Notes: generated by a model from the letters alone, not told the origin. Positions 17,404 through 26,501 are shown, counted from the first letter of the stretch. The stretch: 64,000 bases of DNA from Leuconostocaceae bacterium ESL0958 (GCA_029433265.1 JAQTHT010000002.1:1-64000); one strand, 5' to 3'. A program made the numbers and translations.

Positions 17404-17473
17404 CCAAATAAAAGAGACCAAATCAAGGGCCAATCTTGTCTGTTGATGATTATATCCATATTTACTTCTAAAA

Positions 17474-17899
17474 TTACAACTCGTCAATAACCGACTGACT
17501 GGGCTCATTTGTGCTGTTGATGTGCTCAGCCAGCTCTGCGATCTTAATGTTGTCGTTTAAGATGTCGCTGAACACTTCGTACAGTACCCAGAACGTGAAC
17601 CGTTCGTCATCAATACGGCCCTCTTCCCATAGGTCGAGCTGGCTCTCCAATATTTCACGGAACTCTGACCGCAGCACTTCCTTAATGGCCTTGTTTTGGC
17701 CGCTTAATTCGACATTGGCCACTCGTTTATCAAACATCTTTGCCAGTTTTTCTGAGTTTCCCAATGAAATCTTGTCGAGGTCGTATTCGCCATTCATTAT
17801 TCGGTTAACGCTTGACTGTGTTACTCCGGATTCCTTAGCGATTGCATAACCGGAGATTCCACTATTTAACAGTGCTTCAATCTTTTGCTTAGTATTCAT
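17474..17899 (-). CDS. HTH protein with C-terminal domain; candidate anti-CRISPR-associated regulator
   Basis: The 141-aa protein has an N-terminal Cro/C1-type HTH (residues 1-55: GISGYAIAKESGVTQSSVNRIMNGE) and a helical acidic C-terminal domain of about 80 residues. It is coupled to the gene before it (TAATG, 1-bp overlap) and the operon promoter holds a perfect palindrome, suggesting autorepression. HTH proteins at the end of small phage operons are the typical Aca arrangement, and AcrIIA1 is itself an HTH plus C-terminal-domain protein of about 149 aa; I see no clear residue-level similarity to AcrIIA1. A broken copy of the C-terminal part lies just outside attR (53870-54045). Confidence 0.8.
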   Translation of the reverse strand: MNTKQKIEALLNSGISGYAIAKESGVTQSSVNRIMNGEYDLDKISLGNSEKLAKMFDKRVANVELSGQNKAIKEVLRSEFREILESQLDLWEEGRIDDERFTFWVLYEVFSDILNDNIKIAELAEHINSTNEPSQSVIDEL

Positions 17900-18669
17900 T
17901 ACGCAACACTCATCACATGTACTTGATCGTCGTTTAGAACAATATCTGCTAGTCTATTTCCAAAAAACTGTGTTAGCTCTCGCTCATTCATAAATGGCAA
18001 ATTAAAACGCATATCATCAGTTACATTAGCAGCCATTCCATCGAAATCAATATCTCCATTTAAATATTCCACGTAGGCATTAATTGAACGGTGGAACCGC
18101 CATTCTTTGTGTGGTTGATACGGGTACTTATCGTGCTTAGTATCGATCACACGCTGTGCATGTTCAGCCAATGTCGTGACATCGTTATCAGTTACAACTT
18201 CTTCGTCGTCTGCTTCAACCGTTTCTTCTTTGGAAACTTCAGTGACATTAAAATTGTAAGACACTTCATGCACGCCTTCGTCTGCAATCCATTTAGATAC
18301 ACGTTCCATTTGTGGCAGTGCACCACGGGCGTCAAATTGTTCCTGAGCCAATGTACGCATTTCGTTTTCGTCAGCAAAAACAACGTCGTCATCACGGCCA
18401 AACTTTTCGTTGAAATCGTACGTCTTCGTTTCCAAGATTGCGTCAGTATCGAGGATTGCATAGTCACCAAAGTCAATGGAGTTCTTATAGTTGAGATAGA
18501 CACGCTTGCCACCCAGAACGATATATCCGGCTGATGGCGTTGCAATTTGAATAAAGTTATTAGTTAGCGCTGCGCGTTCTTCGTTCAAATTGCGGACACG
18601 AATACGAGTTTCGCAATTCGTTCCTTTTGCGTTGGTGTTCTTAACCGAGTAAACATCTTTAATCATCAT
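17899..18669 (-). CDS. Unknown acidic 256-aa phage protein; candidate anti-CRISPR
   Basis: I do not recognise this protein. It is soluble and acidic, with a cluster EETVEADDEEVVTDNDV near residues 150-167 and an aromatic and charged C-terminal half. It lies in the accessory position between the lysis genes and attL, transcribed from its own strong promoter (18709-18737) and followed by the coupled HTH gene, which is how many anti-CRISPR loci are built. The array holds a perfect spacer against this prophage, so an inhibitor is expected somewhere in it. Function is inference. The start follows AGAGGA by seven bases; a second ATG is adjacent. Confidence 0.75.
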   Translation of the reverse strand: MMIKDVYSVKNTNAKGTNCETRIRVRNLNEERAALTNNFIQIATPSAGYIVLGGKRVYLNYKNSIDFGDYAILDTDAILETKTYDFNEKFGRDDDVVFADENEMRTLAQEQFDARGALPQMERVSKWIADEGVHEVSYNFNVTEVSKEETVEADDEEVVTDNDVTTLAEHAQRVIDTKHDKYPYQPHKEWRFHRSINAYVEYLNGDIDFDGMAANVTDDMRFNLPFMNERELTQFFGNRLADIVLNDDQVHVMSVA

Positions 18670-18708
18670 TTTTGATTCCTCTTTCTTTCGTTGCTTGACT
18701 ATATTTAT

Positions 18709-18737
18709 ATTGTAAGCGTATACGCATATAAAGTCAA
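18709..18737 (-). promoter_or_regulatory. Strong promoter with palindromic operator for the accessory operon
   Basis: TTGACT (-35, 18732-18737), a 17-bp spacer and TACAAT (-10, 18709-18714) form a near-consensus promoter. The spacer contains the perfect palindrome GCGTATACGC (18716-18725), well placed for a dimeric HTH repressor. The HTH protein encoded at the end of this operon is the obvious candidate. Confidence 0.85.
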
Positions 18738-18835
18738 CACTTTTTCAAAAGTTTTTGGTTTATTTTTGGTCATATAAAAAAGCTTTTATATCAACGTTTA
18801 TAGCTACTTCTCAAACGCAAACAAAAATAGTCAAA

Positions 18836-18866
18836 CAAAAAAGGCCCGCCACGATTGGCGAGCCCC
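18836..18866 (-). terminator. Late-operon terminator after the endolysin gene
   Basis: On the minus strand GGCTCGCC and GGCGGGCC pair (with G-U) and are followed by TTTTTTG. It ends the long leftward late transcript and isolates the accessory operon. The roughly 100 bp between it and the accessory promoter are AT-rich with no gene. Confidence 0.85.
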
Positions 18867-18934
18867 ATAGTCAAACAACTCAAAGAATGAGTTGATTTAA
18901 TTCTAACATATGTACAGGGCCGAAGCCCTATTTG

Positions 18935-19798
18935 TTACTCGTGATGCCAAGCCTTATCGTCGTCAAACCAAATGCGACCATAGCCCTCAATGAAATCGAC
19001 ACCAATGGCCTTCGCTGCTTCATCGTATTCGTCAATCGTGCCGGAGCGGTACTCGGGCTTGAAACGTACCCAGTCGCCCGGATTAAAGTCCCGTTCGCCG
19101 CTTTGCGTTTCGAGCACCCGGCATGGAATACCGTTGTCGGTCCAATCGAATGGTTCTTTGGCCAGTTCATCAATACGAACCTGCCAGATACCGTTGATTT
19201 GCTGGACATCCTGAATCTGCATCCAACCGCCGATGTAGAACTTGTTACCTTCATTCTTGAACTTGTCAATGGAAGTAGCTTCCTGATATGCAACAGTGGT
19301 CTGCTTGTCACTGTCATCTTGTGGCACCACTTGGGCTGGCGTACCGCCCTGGTAGTGGAAGAAGTGGTATTCTGGCTTGCCATCGAGTGCCCAGTAGTAG
19401 TCGTGGTTCAGCTCTTGAATGGCCGTTCCTGCTTGACCCTGGGTGTAGTAGCAAGATGAGATCTCAGTATCGTTGGACGTCATAAAGCCAGTATGACAAG
19501 CACCGCCTGCTGATTGGCCGTAATTTGACCCCCAAATAAAGACGTCCCCTGCTTGAACATCGTCTCCAGACACTTCAACGAAGCCTGCCATTTCCAAGTC
19601 ACGCTTCAACGTGCCTGTGTAGTGTGAGCGCTTCAAGTATGACTTATCAATGGCCCCTGTTTCGGAAAGGATATAGTAAACCAGTCCAGAGCAATCGAAA
19701 TAGGACATGCCATCTCGCTTATCCCAGTCCATGGAATAGGTTACACGCCCCTTGAGCGAACGTGCCAGATTAATTGCTGCTTGTGCGTTGTAAGTCAT
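18935..19798 (-). CDS. Phage endolysin, NlpC/P60-like peptidoglycan amidohydrolase
   Basis: The 287-aa enzyme has an N-terminal catalytic domain of the phage amidase_5/CHAP-like class: YFDCSGLVYYILSETGA with the nucleophile Cys near residue 36 and ACHTGFMTSNDTEI with the His near residue 100. A linker around 160 is followed by a C-terminal wall-binding region with SH3-like character (YIGGWMQIQDVQQINGIWQVR). It cleaves host peptidoglycan at lysis. It is the last gene of the late operon, right after the holin. Confidence 0.9.
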   Translation of the reverse strand: MTYNAQAAINLARSLKGRVTYSMDWDKRDGMSYFDCSGLVYYILSETGAIDKSYLKRSHYTGTLKRDLEMAGFVEVSGDDVQAGDVFIWGSNYGQSAGGACHTGFMTSNDTEISSCYYTQGQAGTAIQELNHDYYWALDGKPEYHFFHYQGGTPAQVVPQDDSDKQTTVAYQEATSIDKFKNEGNKFYIGGWMQIQDVQQINGIWQVRIDELAKEPFDWTDNGIPCRVLETQSGERDFNPGDWVRFKPEYRSGTIDEYDEAAKAIGVDFIEGYGRIWFDDDKAWHHE

Positions 19799-19809
19799 GT
19801 GTATTCTCC

Positions 19810-20127
19810 TTATTTAGTTACTGCTTGCTTGTTGAGCTCATTAACGGCCATTTCAATCACAGCTGAAACCTGTGCTTCAGAAAACTTTCCAGTCAAATTG
19901 TTGGCTGCCAAACGATGGCTTACAAAGTTCATTGCTTGGTGCTTTTTGGCTGTGCTTGCCAAATCTGAGTTCTCAACTGAAGCAACTGCTTGGTCAGCCC
20001 AAGTAAGCAGCAGTTGAACGTTGCCGTTCTTTGTCTTGGTCCGCAACCATCGAACCAACGAATGTTCTGCTGGTGCTGCAATGGCAACAAGTGTTGCTGC
20101 CAAAACTAGTGTGTCTGCTAAATTCAT
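19810..20127 (-). CDS. Holin, LLH family
   Basis: The 105-aa protein has one N-terminal hydrophobic segment (TLVLAATLVAIAAPAEH), then the charged helical body with NVQLLLTWADQAVASVEN and KFSEAQVSAVIEMAVNELNK that typify the phage LL-H holin family. It would form membrane lesions that release the endolysin encoded 12 bp downstream. Confidence 0.85.
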   Translation of the reverse strand: MNLADTLVLAATLVAIAAPAEHSLVRWLRTKTKNGNVQLLLTWADQAVASVENSDLASTAKKHQAMNFVSHRLAANNLTGKFSEAQVSAVIEMAVNELNKQAVTK

Positions 20128-20154
20128 CTTTGTTCCTCCAATGAAAAAAGGCCA

Positions 20155-20433
20155 CTAGGCCTCGTGTGTGATAACTTCGATTTTCTCGGTGTAATCCTTG
20201 CCAACACCCTTTAAATCAGTGTTCATTTCCGTCACTAGGTTAACCAGCTTGTTAACTTTAACCGTCAATTCTTGGTTGTCTTGAAGCAATTGCCGGTTAT
20301 ACTCTTTCATCTCTTTATTGTCAGAAAGAATCTGCTCGAGCATTGTCTTCGTGGTATCTTCTCGCTTACCTCGAAATCCTGCCCAAGCAGTTCCGAATCC
20401 GGCCACACCCCCTGCTAGTGTAATAACGGCCAT
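20155..20433 (-). CDS. Small membrane-anchored coiled-coil lysis-region protein (XhlA/holin-like)
   Basis: From the ATG at 20433, which follows AAGGA by seven bases, the 92-aa protein has one transmembrane segment (MAVITLAGGVAGFGTAWAGF) and a long charged coiled coil (ILSDNKEMKEYNRQLLQDNQ). This resembles XhlA-type proteins of PBSX-like phages that work with the holin. A longer frame starts at 20496 inside the upstream gene and is less likely. Confidence 0.7.
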   Translation of the reverse strand: MAVITLAGGVAGFGTAWAGFRGKREDTTKTMLEQILSDNKEMKEYNRQLLQDNQELTVKVNKLVNLVTEMNTDLKGVGKDYTEKIEVITHEA

Positions 20434-20443
20434 CAATACATCC

Positions 20444-20845
20444 TTAATGGTGACCACCTCCTCGTTCAGAAAGCGCTGGTTCCCGGAACGCTTCAACGAA
20501 GATGCGCAACGTGATAGTTAGGAACATGAACGGCAGTACATCTAAGTGGCCTGAGTAGATAGAATCCATGCCGAATCCCACTGTTAACATGGCCCACATC
20601 ATTGCCGAAAGCGCTAGCAAGACAATGCGCAATGTATACCAATGGAAATCAAATAGACTGTTAAACAGCAGGGCCAAACCTAGCGCTAAATAAATACCGC
20701 CTGGAATTGAACTGTCTAACCAGTCAATGCCAAGCGGTAGTGGATGTTGGATTTGCGTTGATTTAATCAAGATAACAATACCGAACAAGATTTGTTCGAT
20801 TGATGTTAGCAAGATTTCGCCGTTGCGAATGATTTTTTCTTTCAT
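20444..20845 (-). CDS. Phage membrane protein of the lysis region
   Basis: The 133-aa protein has about four transmembrane segments and a short charged C-terminus (FREPALSERGGGHH). I do not recognise the family. It stands between the tail-fibre and holin genes, so a role in lysis or host-surface modification is possible. The ribosome-binding site is GGAGG. Confidence 0.65.
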   Translation of the reverse strand: MKEKIIRNGEILLTSIEQILFGIVILIKSTQIQHPLPLGIDWLDSSIPGGIYLALGLALLFNSLFDFHWYTLRIVLLALSAMMWAMLTVGFGMDSIYSGHLDVLPFMFLTITLRIFVEAFREPALSERGGGHH

Positions 20846-20854
20846 ATTGCCTCC

Positions 20855-22375
20855 TTACGACAATTTAACCGAATCATTAATCGGAATAGGGTCATCAGTA
20901 ATCCACTCAACTGTGGTATCGCTATTTACACTATTTTTAATTGATTGATAACGTTCACTTTTAATAGTGCCGTCTGTCTTGACCTCAACTGGAATATCAA
21001 TTTGCATGTAATTAACAAATTTATCTATTGTTATCGTTGTGTCCACATTCGGTCTATAGCCATATGGAACTTTTAAATGTTCAGTTAAATATATTGCAAG
21101 CCAGTAAGCAGTAGTATCATCACTATTTTTGATGTGAAAAATAACTTTGTTGTTTTTTCTATAAAAGCTATATTCCACCTTTGTGATTGTAGAATTACCA
21201 CTTCCAAAAATTTTTGCCGTATAATAGTCGTCAATTTTCTTAACCACAAAAGAATAATTATCTTTGTACCAACTATCGTTGGTTAAGTAGCAGGCAGATA
21301 GATTGAGTGGAGCATGAATCAACGTTTCGTTATTCGTTCCAACAATGCCATTTGGGTAAATTGAAGCCGTAGATGAATGAAAATTGTTTTCGAAAGGCGC
21401 TAATACAGTAGCGATTGGTCTAAATCCAACAGGAATAACAAACCCTGGAATAGTGTGCCAAGGGGGTACATCATCGCCTGACCAAAACTCGCCGACGGTC
21501 GTAATATTAACTAAATTTCCAAAGCGCATCAACCTGACAATCATGCCGTTAACTGTGATTTCTTTGAAATCGGAATTGGAATCTAAATTACCGGCCAACT
21601 TAGCAGTGTTATCAACACTCAAATTGCCCTTCAAATCAGCTTTACCTTCTCCGATAGTAAGGCCATTATTGTCAATCACATTTTTATGGTCGGTACCAGC
21701 AGCTAGCCCTGATTCAGCATATGTCCATTGTTCAACAATTAAATTGCTGTTAGCTGTAACATCTCGCTGAAATTTAGCATCTGATTCTACCGATAGCTTG
21801 CCGTCGATTGAAACATCAGCAGTGAATTGGTTGCTTTCATGCAGCTTGGCAAAGTCACTTTCGACATGGGATTTAAACTGACTAATGTCAGCTTTCACAT
21901 CGTTGATTTGCTGAACAGTCGCTAAGGCAGCCGGGTCAATGCGAACATCAATAGTATTTGTGTTCGTGATTGTCAGGATCGCTTTGATCGTGTATTCCGA
22001 CTGCTCGAGGTCACTTTCTTTAGGCATAATGAATGGCTTATTCGCCGATGAAATACCCGCTAAGAACTCCTTACCACGGTACTCAGCCACAATACCCAAC
22101 GTATTCAGTAAATGTTCATTAGTGACGCCCTTGTTGGTAAATGTACCAAAAATGATGGCATCTTTACCATTTACTTCGCTAGACGAAACCTTGGCGTAAT
22201 CGCTAATTTTAATCTGCTTGAGCAAGTCATTGGTTAGTGATTGGTAATCTTTTTCGTCAATCGTATCGCTACTGGCAAAAATGTATTTGAAATTGATTTT
22301 TTCATTTGTAACGGTTGCTGACTGCATGGCCGAAACCAAAGAAGTGGTCAAATACCAATTTTTGTATAGGCTCAT
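20855..22375 (-). CDS. Tail fibre / receptor-binding baseplate protein
   Basis: The 506-aa protein lies directly after the baseplate genes, where host-recognition proteins are found. The N-terminal 150 residues look like a baseplate-attachment domain (NWYLTTSLVSAMQSAT), followed by a helical stretch (residues 165-205) and a beta-rich C-terminal part with carbohydrate-binding character. It overlaps the preceding gene by 4 bp. Its AT-richer, less regular composition compared with its neighbours fits the mosaic exchange usual for receptor-binding proteins. Confidence 0.75.
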   Translation of the reverse strand: MSLYKNWYLTTSLVSAMQSATVTNEKINFKYIFASSDTIDEKDYQSLTNDLLKQIKISDYAKVSSSEVNGKDAIIFGTFTNKGVTNEHLLNTLGIVAEYRGKEFLAGISSANKPFIMPKESDLEQSEYTIKAILTITNTNTIDVRIDPAALATVQQINDVKADISQFKSHVESDFAKLHESNQFTADVSIDGKLSVESDAKFQRDVTANSNLIVEQWTYAESGLAAGTDHKNVIDNNGLTIGEGKADLKGNLSVDNTAKLAGNLDSNSDFKEITVNGMIVRLMRFGNLVNITTVGEFWSGDDVPPWHTIPGFVIPVGFRPIATVLAPFENNFHSSTASIYPNGIVGTNNETLIHAPLNLSACYLTNDSWYKDNYSFVVKKIDDYYTAKIFGSGNSTITKVEYSFYRKNNKVIFHIKNSDDTTAYWLAIYLTEHLKVPYGYRPNVDTTITIDKFVNYMQIDIPVEVKTDGTIKSERYQSIKNSVNSDTTVEWITDDPIPINDSVKLS

Positions 22376-22911
22376 TTAATCTCCCCCTTATTAGTGTATT
22401 TAACTGCTTGAATTGAGGCCATACCAGCATTTACGCTGCCTTCTTTTGACTCTAGGACACTGTTGATTGCGGTAAATGTCAAATTGCTAGGTAGCATACC
22501 TCGCAGTAGTTTTTCTAAACGTCTCACAGCATTTGGGTCCGTGGTGACAATGTCAACATCGACATGAAACTTATTAGGATTGAAGGAAATGTGCGCATTG
22601 ATATTCAATGTATCTAGTATTTCACGAAGATATTTGATCGTAATAGGTTTTGGCGGTAATAATCGTGCCAAAACATCATACCGTCTCGTCTCCAAATCAA
22701 AGGATGGTCGAATATCAATACCGACTAGCTGTTCCCAGGCGGCAATTCCTTCTTTGTCAGCCGTCATCACAAATTGATTGTTAGCCTGTCGCTCAACCAC
22801 GGCCACAAAGTTGTCAATCTCGAACTGTTCGACACGCAGCAGCGTTTCCATTTCTAGTACACCTTGATAATAGTCAGGCATTAGCTCTTTCAAGCGAATT
22901 AACTTAGACAT
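22372..22911 (-). CDS. Baseplate protein, YmfQ/XkdU-like
   Basis: The 179-aa protein begins LIRLKELMPDYYQGVLEMETL, the usual start of DUF2313/YmfQ baseplate proteins, which cap the J protein at the tip. Gene order (XkdS, XkdT, XkdU, fibre) matches PBSX. It overlaps its neighbours by 8 and 4 bp. Confidence 0.85.
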   Translation of the reverse strand: MSKLIRLKELMPDYYQGVLEMETLLRVEQFEIDNFVAVVERQANNQFVMTADKEGIAAWEQLVGIDIRPSFDLETRRYDVLARLLPPKPITIKYLREILDTLNINAHISFNPNKFHVDVDIVTTDPNAVRRLEKLLRGMLPSNLTFTAINSVLESKEGSVNAGMASIQAVKYTNKGEIK

Positions 22912-24043
22912 TGATATTCACACTCCCAACTACTGGCAACTCTTGGACTTTATTATCAAACTGCAAATAAATGTCTTTTTCGCCATTAATCTTCAAGTCT
23001 GAGACATTCAAGATGCCGTGAATGCGCAAGAGAGAAGAAATAATTTGGCTACCATAGATGGTCAGTTGATATTCTCGTTCATTTTTCAAGAGGCCCCAGC
23101 GTGACTTTTTGATTTCATCAATGAACTCATTCACTGCATCAATAACAGGCTGATTGACATCAGTGCGATCAACCCCATCTTCTAGGTCTAGCTTGATTGA
23201 CAGGTTCAATGTCCGAGCACTAGGTGCCGCAACCGTTACCTGGTGCCCGATTGGGGCAATGCCATAACCATTGCCAGAAACATCGGGTGGGTCAATTTGT
23301 CGCTGCACTTCCTCAACCAGTTTCAAACTAGGAATGTTGAACTCGTTGTTAACAATTACTAGCCTTACTGTACCGCCGCCGTTCCATGTCGGATAAACCT
23401 GAACAGCCCCGACTGTTTTTAACGACTTGATCATGGCAATGTAGTCCGCGACATTCCCGCCATACTGAGTAAACTCATTACTCTCCAGAATACGCCCCCG
23501 TAAATCATCATCGCTCTCGTTATCCCTTGCCGGGATTTCAACTTCGACGATTTTGCCATAACCAAAGCCGTTGATATTGCTGACTGGCAATACTTGACCA
23601 ACATAACGGTTCGCAACACTACCAGACTGTTCAGCAGTCAGCCTGAACTTACCCTTGGATACCTTTTCAGAAGCTCGATAATAGACTGGATTAACGCCGA
23701 TTGAAGCGAACCTAGTACCGATGTCGATGTCAAAATCATTGCCATCTGTATCCGTGAAACTAGCAGTCACAATGCTGTTAGTTGCTAGTTTTCTTTGAAT
23801 ACCACGCTCGGCTGCTCGATAGTCCAAGAACTCCCCAATCGCTGTCTGTGTGTACGTGTTGAGCAGGATGTTATGGAACTGATGGACCATTTCAGCGAGA
23901 TTGTAAGAAACGGGGGCCAACGCATCGTAAATGACTGACCCTTCTCGCTTGTCAATACTATCTGGTACACGTTGTAAGTGTTCCTGCATAAAGTAGTCGA
24001 AATCCATGTTCTCCAAATCGCTTAGCAGCTCATTAGGCGTCAT
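22904..24043 (-). CDS. Baseplate J-like protein (XkdT)
   Basis: The 379-aa protein carries baseplate-J features: DSIDKREGSVIYDALAPVS near residue 27, FLDYRAAERGIQRKLA, and a central beta domain with GYGKIVEVEIPARDNESDDDLRGRI. It forms the baseplate wedge of contractile tails. Its start overlaps the stop of the preceding gene (4 bp). Confidence 0.93.
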   Translation of the reverse strand: MTPNELLSDLENMDFDYFMQEHLQRVPDSIDKREGSVIYDALAPVSYNLAEMVHQFHNILLNTYTQTAIGEFLDYRAAERGIQRKLATNSIVTASFTDTDGNDFDIDIGTRFASIGVNPVYYRASEKVSKGKFRLTAEQSGSVANRYVGQVLPVSNINGFGYGKIVEVEIPARDNESDDDLRGRILESNEFTQYGGNVADYIAMIKSLKTVGAVQVYPTWNGGGTVRLVIVNNEFNIPSLKLVEEVQRQIDPPDVSGNGYGIAPIGHQVTVAAPSARTLNLSIKLDLEDGVDRTDVNQPVIDAVNEFIDEIKKSRWGLLKNEREYQLTIYGSQIISSLLRIHGILNVSDLKINGEKDIYLQFDNKVQELPVVGSVNINV

Positions 24044-24417
24044 GCAGTCACCTCCTTGTTAACAGTAACGTCGCCAAAAATAGTTGAAACAGTGACTTCT
24101 GCCATTAGACTGTCCTTACTTAAATCTTCGACCTTCGTCACTTCCACATCCGTCACTCGCTTATCGCTGATGAAAGTTTCGACAATCATACGCTTGATCT
24201 CAGTCTTGGCATAATCCTTTGACTTACCAATGAGGTCAAATAAATCTGTTCCATAATTTTTAGACAGCCAGGGAACAGAAAAACGAGCTGTTAACAGGGC
24301 CTTCTCGATGGCCTGTCGCATAGCCTCCCGGCGGTCAATCATGCTGACAATTCGGCCGTTTTTTACCTCGTAAGTCAGCGTGCTTAGTGTGACCTCTTCA
24401 ATTTTTTCCTGATCCAT
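24040..24417 (-). CDS. Baseplate wedge protein, XkdS/gp25-like (DUF2634)
   Basis: A 125-aa protein with VSMIDRREAMRQAIEKALLTARF and YGTDLFDLIGKSKDYAKTEI, the pattern of DUF2634 proteins located before baseplate J. These join tail tube and baseplate. Confidence 0.88.
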   Translation of the reverse strand: MDQEKIEEVTLSTLTYEVKNGRIVSMIDRREAMRQAIEKALLTARFSVPWLSKNYGTDLFDLIGKSKDYAKTEIKRMIVETFISDKRVTDVEVTKVEDLSKDSLMAEVTVSTIFGDVTVNKEVTA

Positions 24418-24419
24418 AA

Positions 24420-24761
24420 TTATGCCCTCCCTAAGACAATGAATCGCTGGCCCCGCTGGACTCGAATCATCCTAACTTTGTCACCAACTTTTAGCCTTGG
24501 AAACACCTCAATCTGGCCCCGAGCAGTACCCCATACGTCCTCTTTGTTGGTCGCAACTGGCAAGGCGACATTGAGCGTTAGCCCTTTGGCCTCGGTGGTC
24601 AATTCAATGAAGCTGCCTCTAATCTGTAGGTCCTGATTAATCCAAATTACCAGCGGGTTGGTGCTTTGGACGGTGCCATAAACTTCATCGGTGTAATCGG
24701 CCGGCTTGCCCCCCTGCTTATTCATCTGATTGATCAAGAAGTCGCCAACTTGTTCACTCAT
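24420..24761 (-). CDS. Phage baseplate hub-associated protein, XkdR-like (DUF2577)
   Basis: The 113-aa protein from the ATG at 24761 (MSEQVGDFLINQMNKQ) follows GGAGG and overlaps the stop of the xkdQ-like gene as ATGA. It has the OB-like beta pattern of DUF2577, with GTVQSTNPLVIWINQDLQI and KVGDKVRMIRVQRGQRFIVL at the end. Confidence 0.85.
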   Translation of the reverse strand: MSEQVGDFLINQMNKQGGKPADYTDEVYGTVQSTNPLVIWINQDLQIRGSFIELTTEAKGLTLNVALPVATNKEDVWGTARGQIEVFPRLKVGDKVRMIRVQRGQRFIVLGRA

Positions 24762-25750
24762 ACGATTGTTACCTCCAAATCCATCGTCCAATTAGTCGAA
24801 AAATCATGCGTACAGGACTTAACTAGTATCCTTTGATTTGCTGGTAGACCAGCCTGGGCCATTTCTTTAATCGTGATGTACATGCTGGTACCAGCCCGTA
24901 CAGAAATGTGCCCCAAGGCCTTAATACGCAGGTTCTTGGTTTGACCGTTCTTTTCACCTAACAAGGAATTAGCTTTATCCTGCAGCTGGGCCACGTTAAT
25001 ATCGCCAGATACTGACTCTGTGTGAACCAATGGACCATAACGCTTCATACTGTCCTCGTTTTTAGCAACACGAAGCTCACGCGCTTTCGTTTGGCTGTCC
25101 TCATGGATAACTTGGACCAAATTGCTCATATCTTCAATGGAATGTTCCATGGACCAAGAAGTTAATCCTTGTCCATCCCCCAATAATAGGTCACTAGCTA
25201 ACCTATCCTGAGAAATATGCTGCAAAGTACCATCAGCGGCATCAATGATTAGATAGCGTGTACCAGTGGCTGATTTTGTCTTCTTAAGGGCCGTGTTGAT
25301 GATATCGAAAAAGGTGGCCCCGTCAGTAATCTCTTCTTCCACCTTATGCCCTGACTTGTCTAACACAGCATAAGGTAATTGCAAGTCATTACAGATGTGT
25401 TCAAACCGTTCGGCCGAAGTTGAGGCGGGCCAAACGTATGTCCCTGTCCCCTTTAAGTAGCGGCTATTGGAATAGGCAGTAACGGCAACCGAGTTATCGT
25501 CAGATACTTTTCGTTTGAAAATCCAACCGGTAAAGACAGCTTGATCATTCCACGAAAAAGTAACTTGGTCTCCATTACTCGGGATAAAGTTTTCTTTTGT
25601 TGAAAATGAAAAAGACAGCTCCGAAGCGGTATCGAAGTCTGTCTTCCACTGAATATCCGTCGCGCTATTAGCGACATCTCTCATATTGCCATCATCACGG
25701 CTCCAGATACGGAGATAGGTGACCTTATTCTTAAATCCTTTAACATCCAA
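24758..25750 (-). CDS. Baseplate hub protein, XkdQ-like
   Basis: The 330-aa protein follows the LysM/XkdP-like gene and precedes XkdR-like, the PBSX order. Its N-terminal half has the gp27/gpD-type barrel pattern (FDTASELSFSFSTKENFIPSNGDQV) and the C-terminal half ends with the hub motif TSMYITIKEMAQAG. It forms the central hub under the tail tube. Confidence 0.87.
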   Translation of the reverse strand: MDVKGFKNKVTYLRIWSRDDGNMRDVANSATDIQWKTDFDTASELSFSFSTKENFIPSNGDQVTFSWNDQAVFTGWIFKRKVSDDNSVAVTAYSNSRYLKGTGTYVWPASTSAERFEHICNDLQLPYAVLDKSGHKVEEEITDGATFFDIINTALKKTKSATGTRYLIIDAADGTLQHISQDRLASDLLLGDGQGLTSWSMEHSIEDMSNLVQVIHEDSQTKARELRVAKNEDSMKRYGPLVHTESVSGDINVAQLQDKANSLLGEKNGQTKNLRIKALGHISVRAGTSMYITIKEMAQAGLPANQRILVKSCTHDFSTNWTMDLEVTIV

Positions 25751-25761
25751 TGTAGCTCCTC

Positions 25762-26493
25762 CTATTGTGCTCTCACAGAGTCAGCAGTGACCCAACCACG
25801 CCAACCCCCTTGCATGTTCGTAACATGATAAGGGCATGGCCGACCATTAGCCGTGAAGTTAATTTTTCGCTGAGCGTTCACTTCTGTTAGGCCAGGGCCA
25901 CCCCCGTAGCTATCCCGGTGTAATTGGCCGTTAACAATAACAACCGAACCCACACCGACCGCCGCCGGTGGTGCTGGTCTTGGCTGCTCCACCACGATAG
26001 GGCGTGGCTGTCCTACTGGACGGGGTGGTAATGGGGCCCGTTTGACGATAATGGGGTCATAATTCCGCCATTCTGTCAGCGTGATAGACACTTCATACTC
26101 AGTACCAGATTTCGACAAATTATAGCTAAAATCATCGAATACAAAGAGATTGTTAAAGCGAGTGTTGGTCAAGATAACCCGGACCACTTCGTGTTTGGAG
26201 AAAATATCTTCCAGCAGGTTCATATAGGATAAACCACCTTCATTTCCGCTCCAATTTAAGTGATCAGCACTCCAATAATGCTTTTTTTGGCTCAAATCAA
26301 TAGGAATTGTGATTTTCAAGTCGACATTTCCCAATTCTGATTGGTTGGCCAAGCGGATAATTTGACCTAAGTTGACAACGGTTGCCTTATCATTACCGGA
26401 TGACCGTTTAAACTCAAACTCGCTCGGCGTAATTGGCATTTCAAATGTTTGATTAGCCGAATTGGTAATACATAGCTTAATTTTCTTGCTCAT
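25762..26493 (-). CDS. Tail hub/tape-measure-adjacent protein, XkdP-like with SH3-like end
   Basis: The 243-aa protein starts MSKKIKLCITNSANQTFEMPITPSEFEF in the manner of XkdP tail proteins. In place of the usual LysM it has a proline-rich linker (LPPRPVGQPRPIVVEQPRPA) and a C-terminal SH3-like module ending NMQGGWRGWVTADSVRAQ, which may bind cell wall. Confidence 0.82.
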   Translation of the reverse strand: MSKKIKLCITNSANQTFEMPITPSEFEFKRSSGNDKATVVNLGQIIRLANQSELGNVDLKITIPIDLSQKKHYWSADHLNWSGNEGGLSYMNLLEDIFSKHEVVRVILTNTRFNNLFVFDDFSYNLSKSGTEYEVSITLTEWRNYDPIIVKRAPLPPRPVGQPRPIVVEQPRPAPPAAVGVGSVVIVNGQLHRDSYGGGPGLTEVNAQRKINFTANGRPCPYHVTNMQGGWRGWVTADSVRAQ

Positions 26494-26501
26494 AGAACCT
26501 C

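Noticed and set aside
17474-18669. A plain toxin-antitoxin pair in place of an anti-CRISPR operon
   Set aside because: Possible, but the first protein is large, acidic and unlike the toxin families I know. Not excluded, only judged less likely given the self-targeting spacer.
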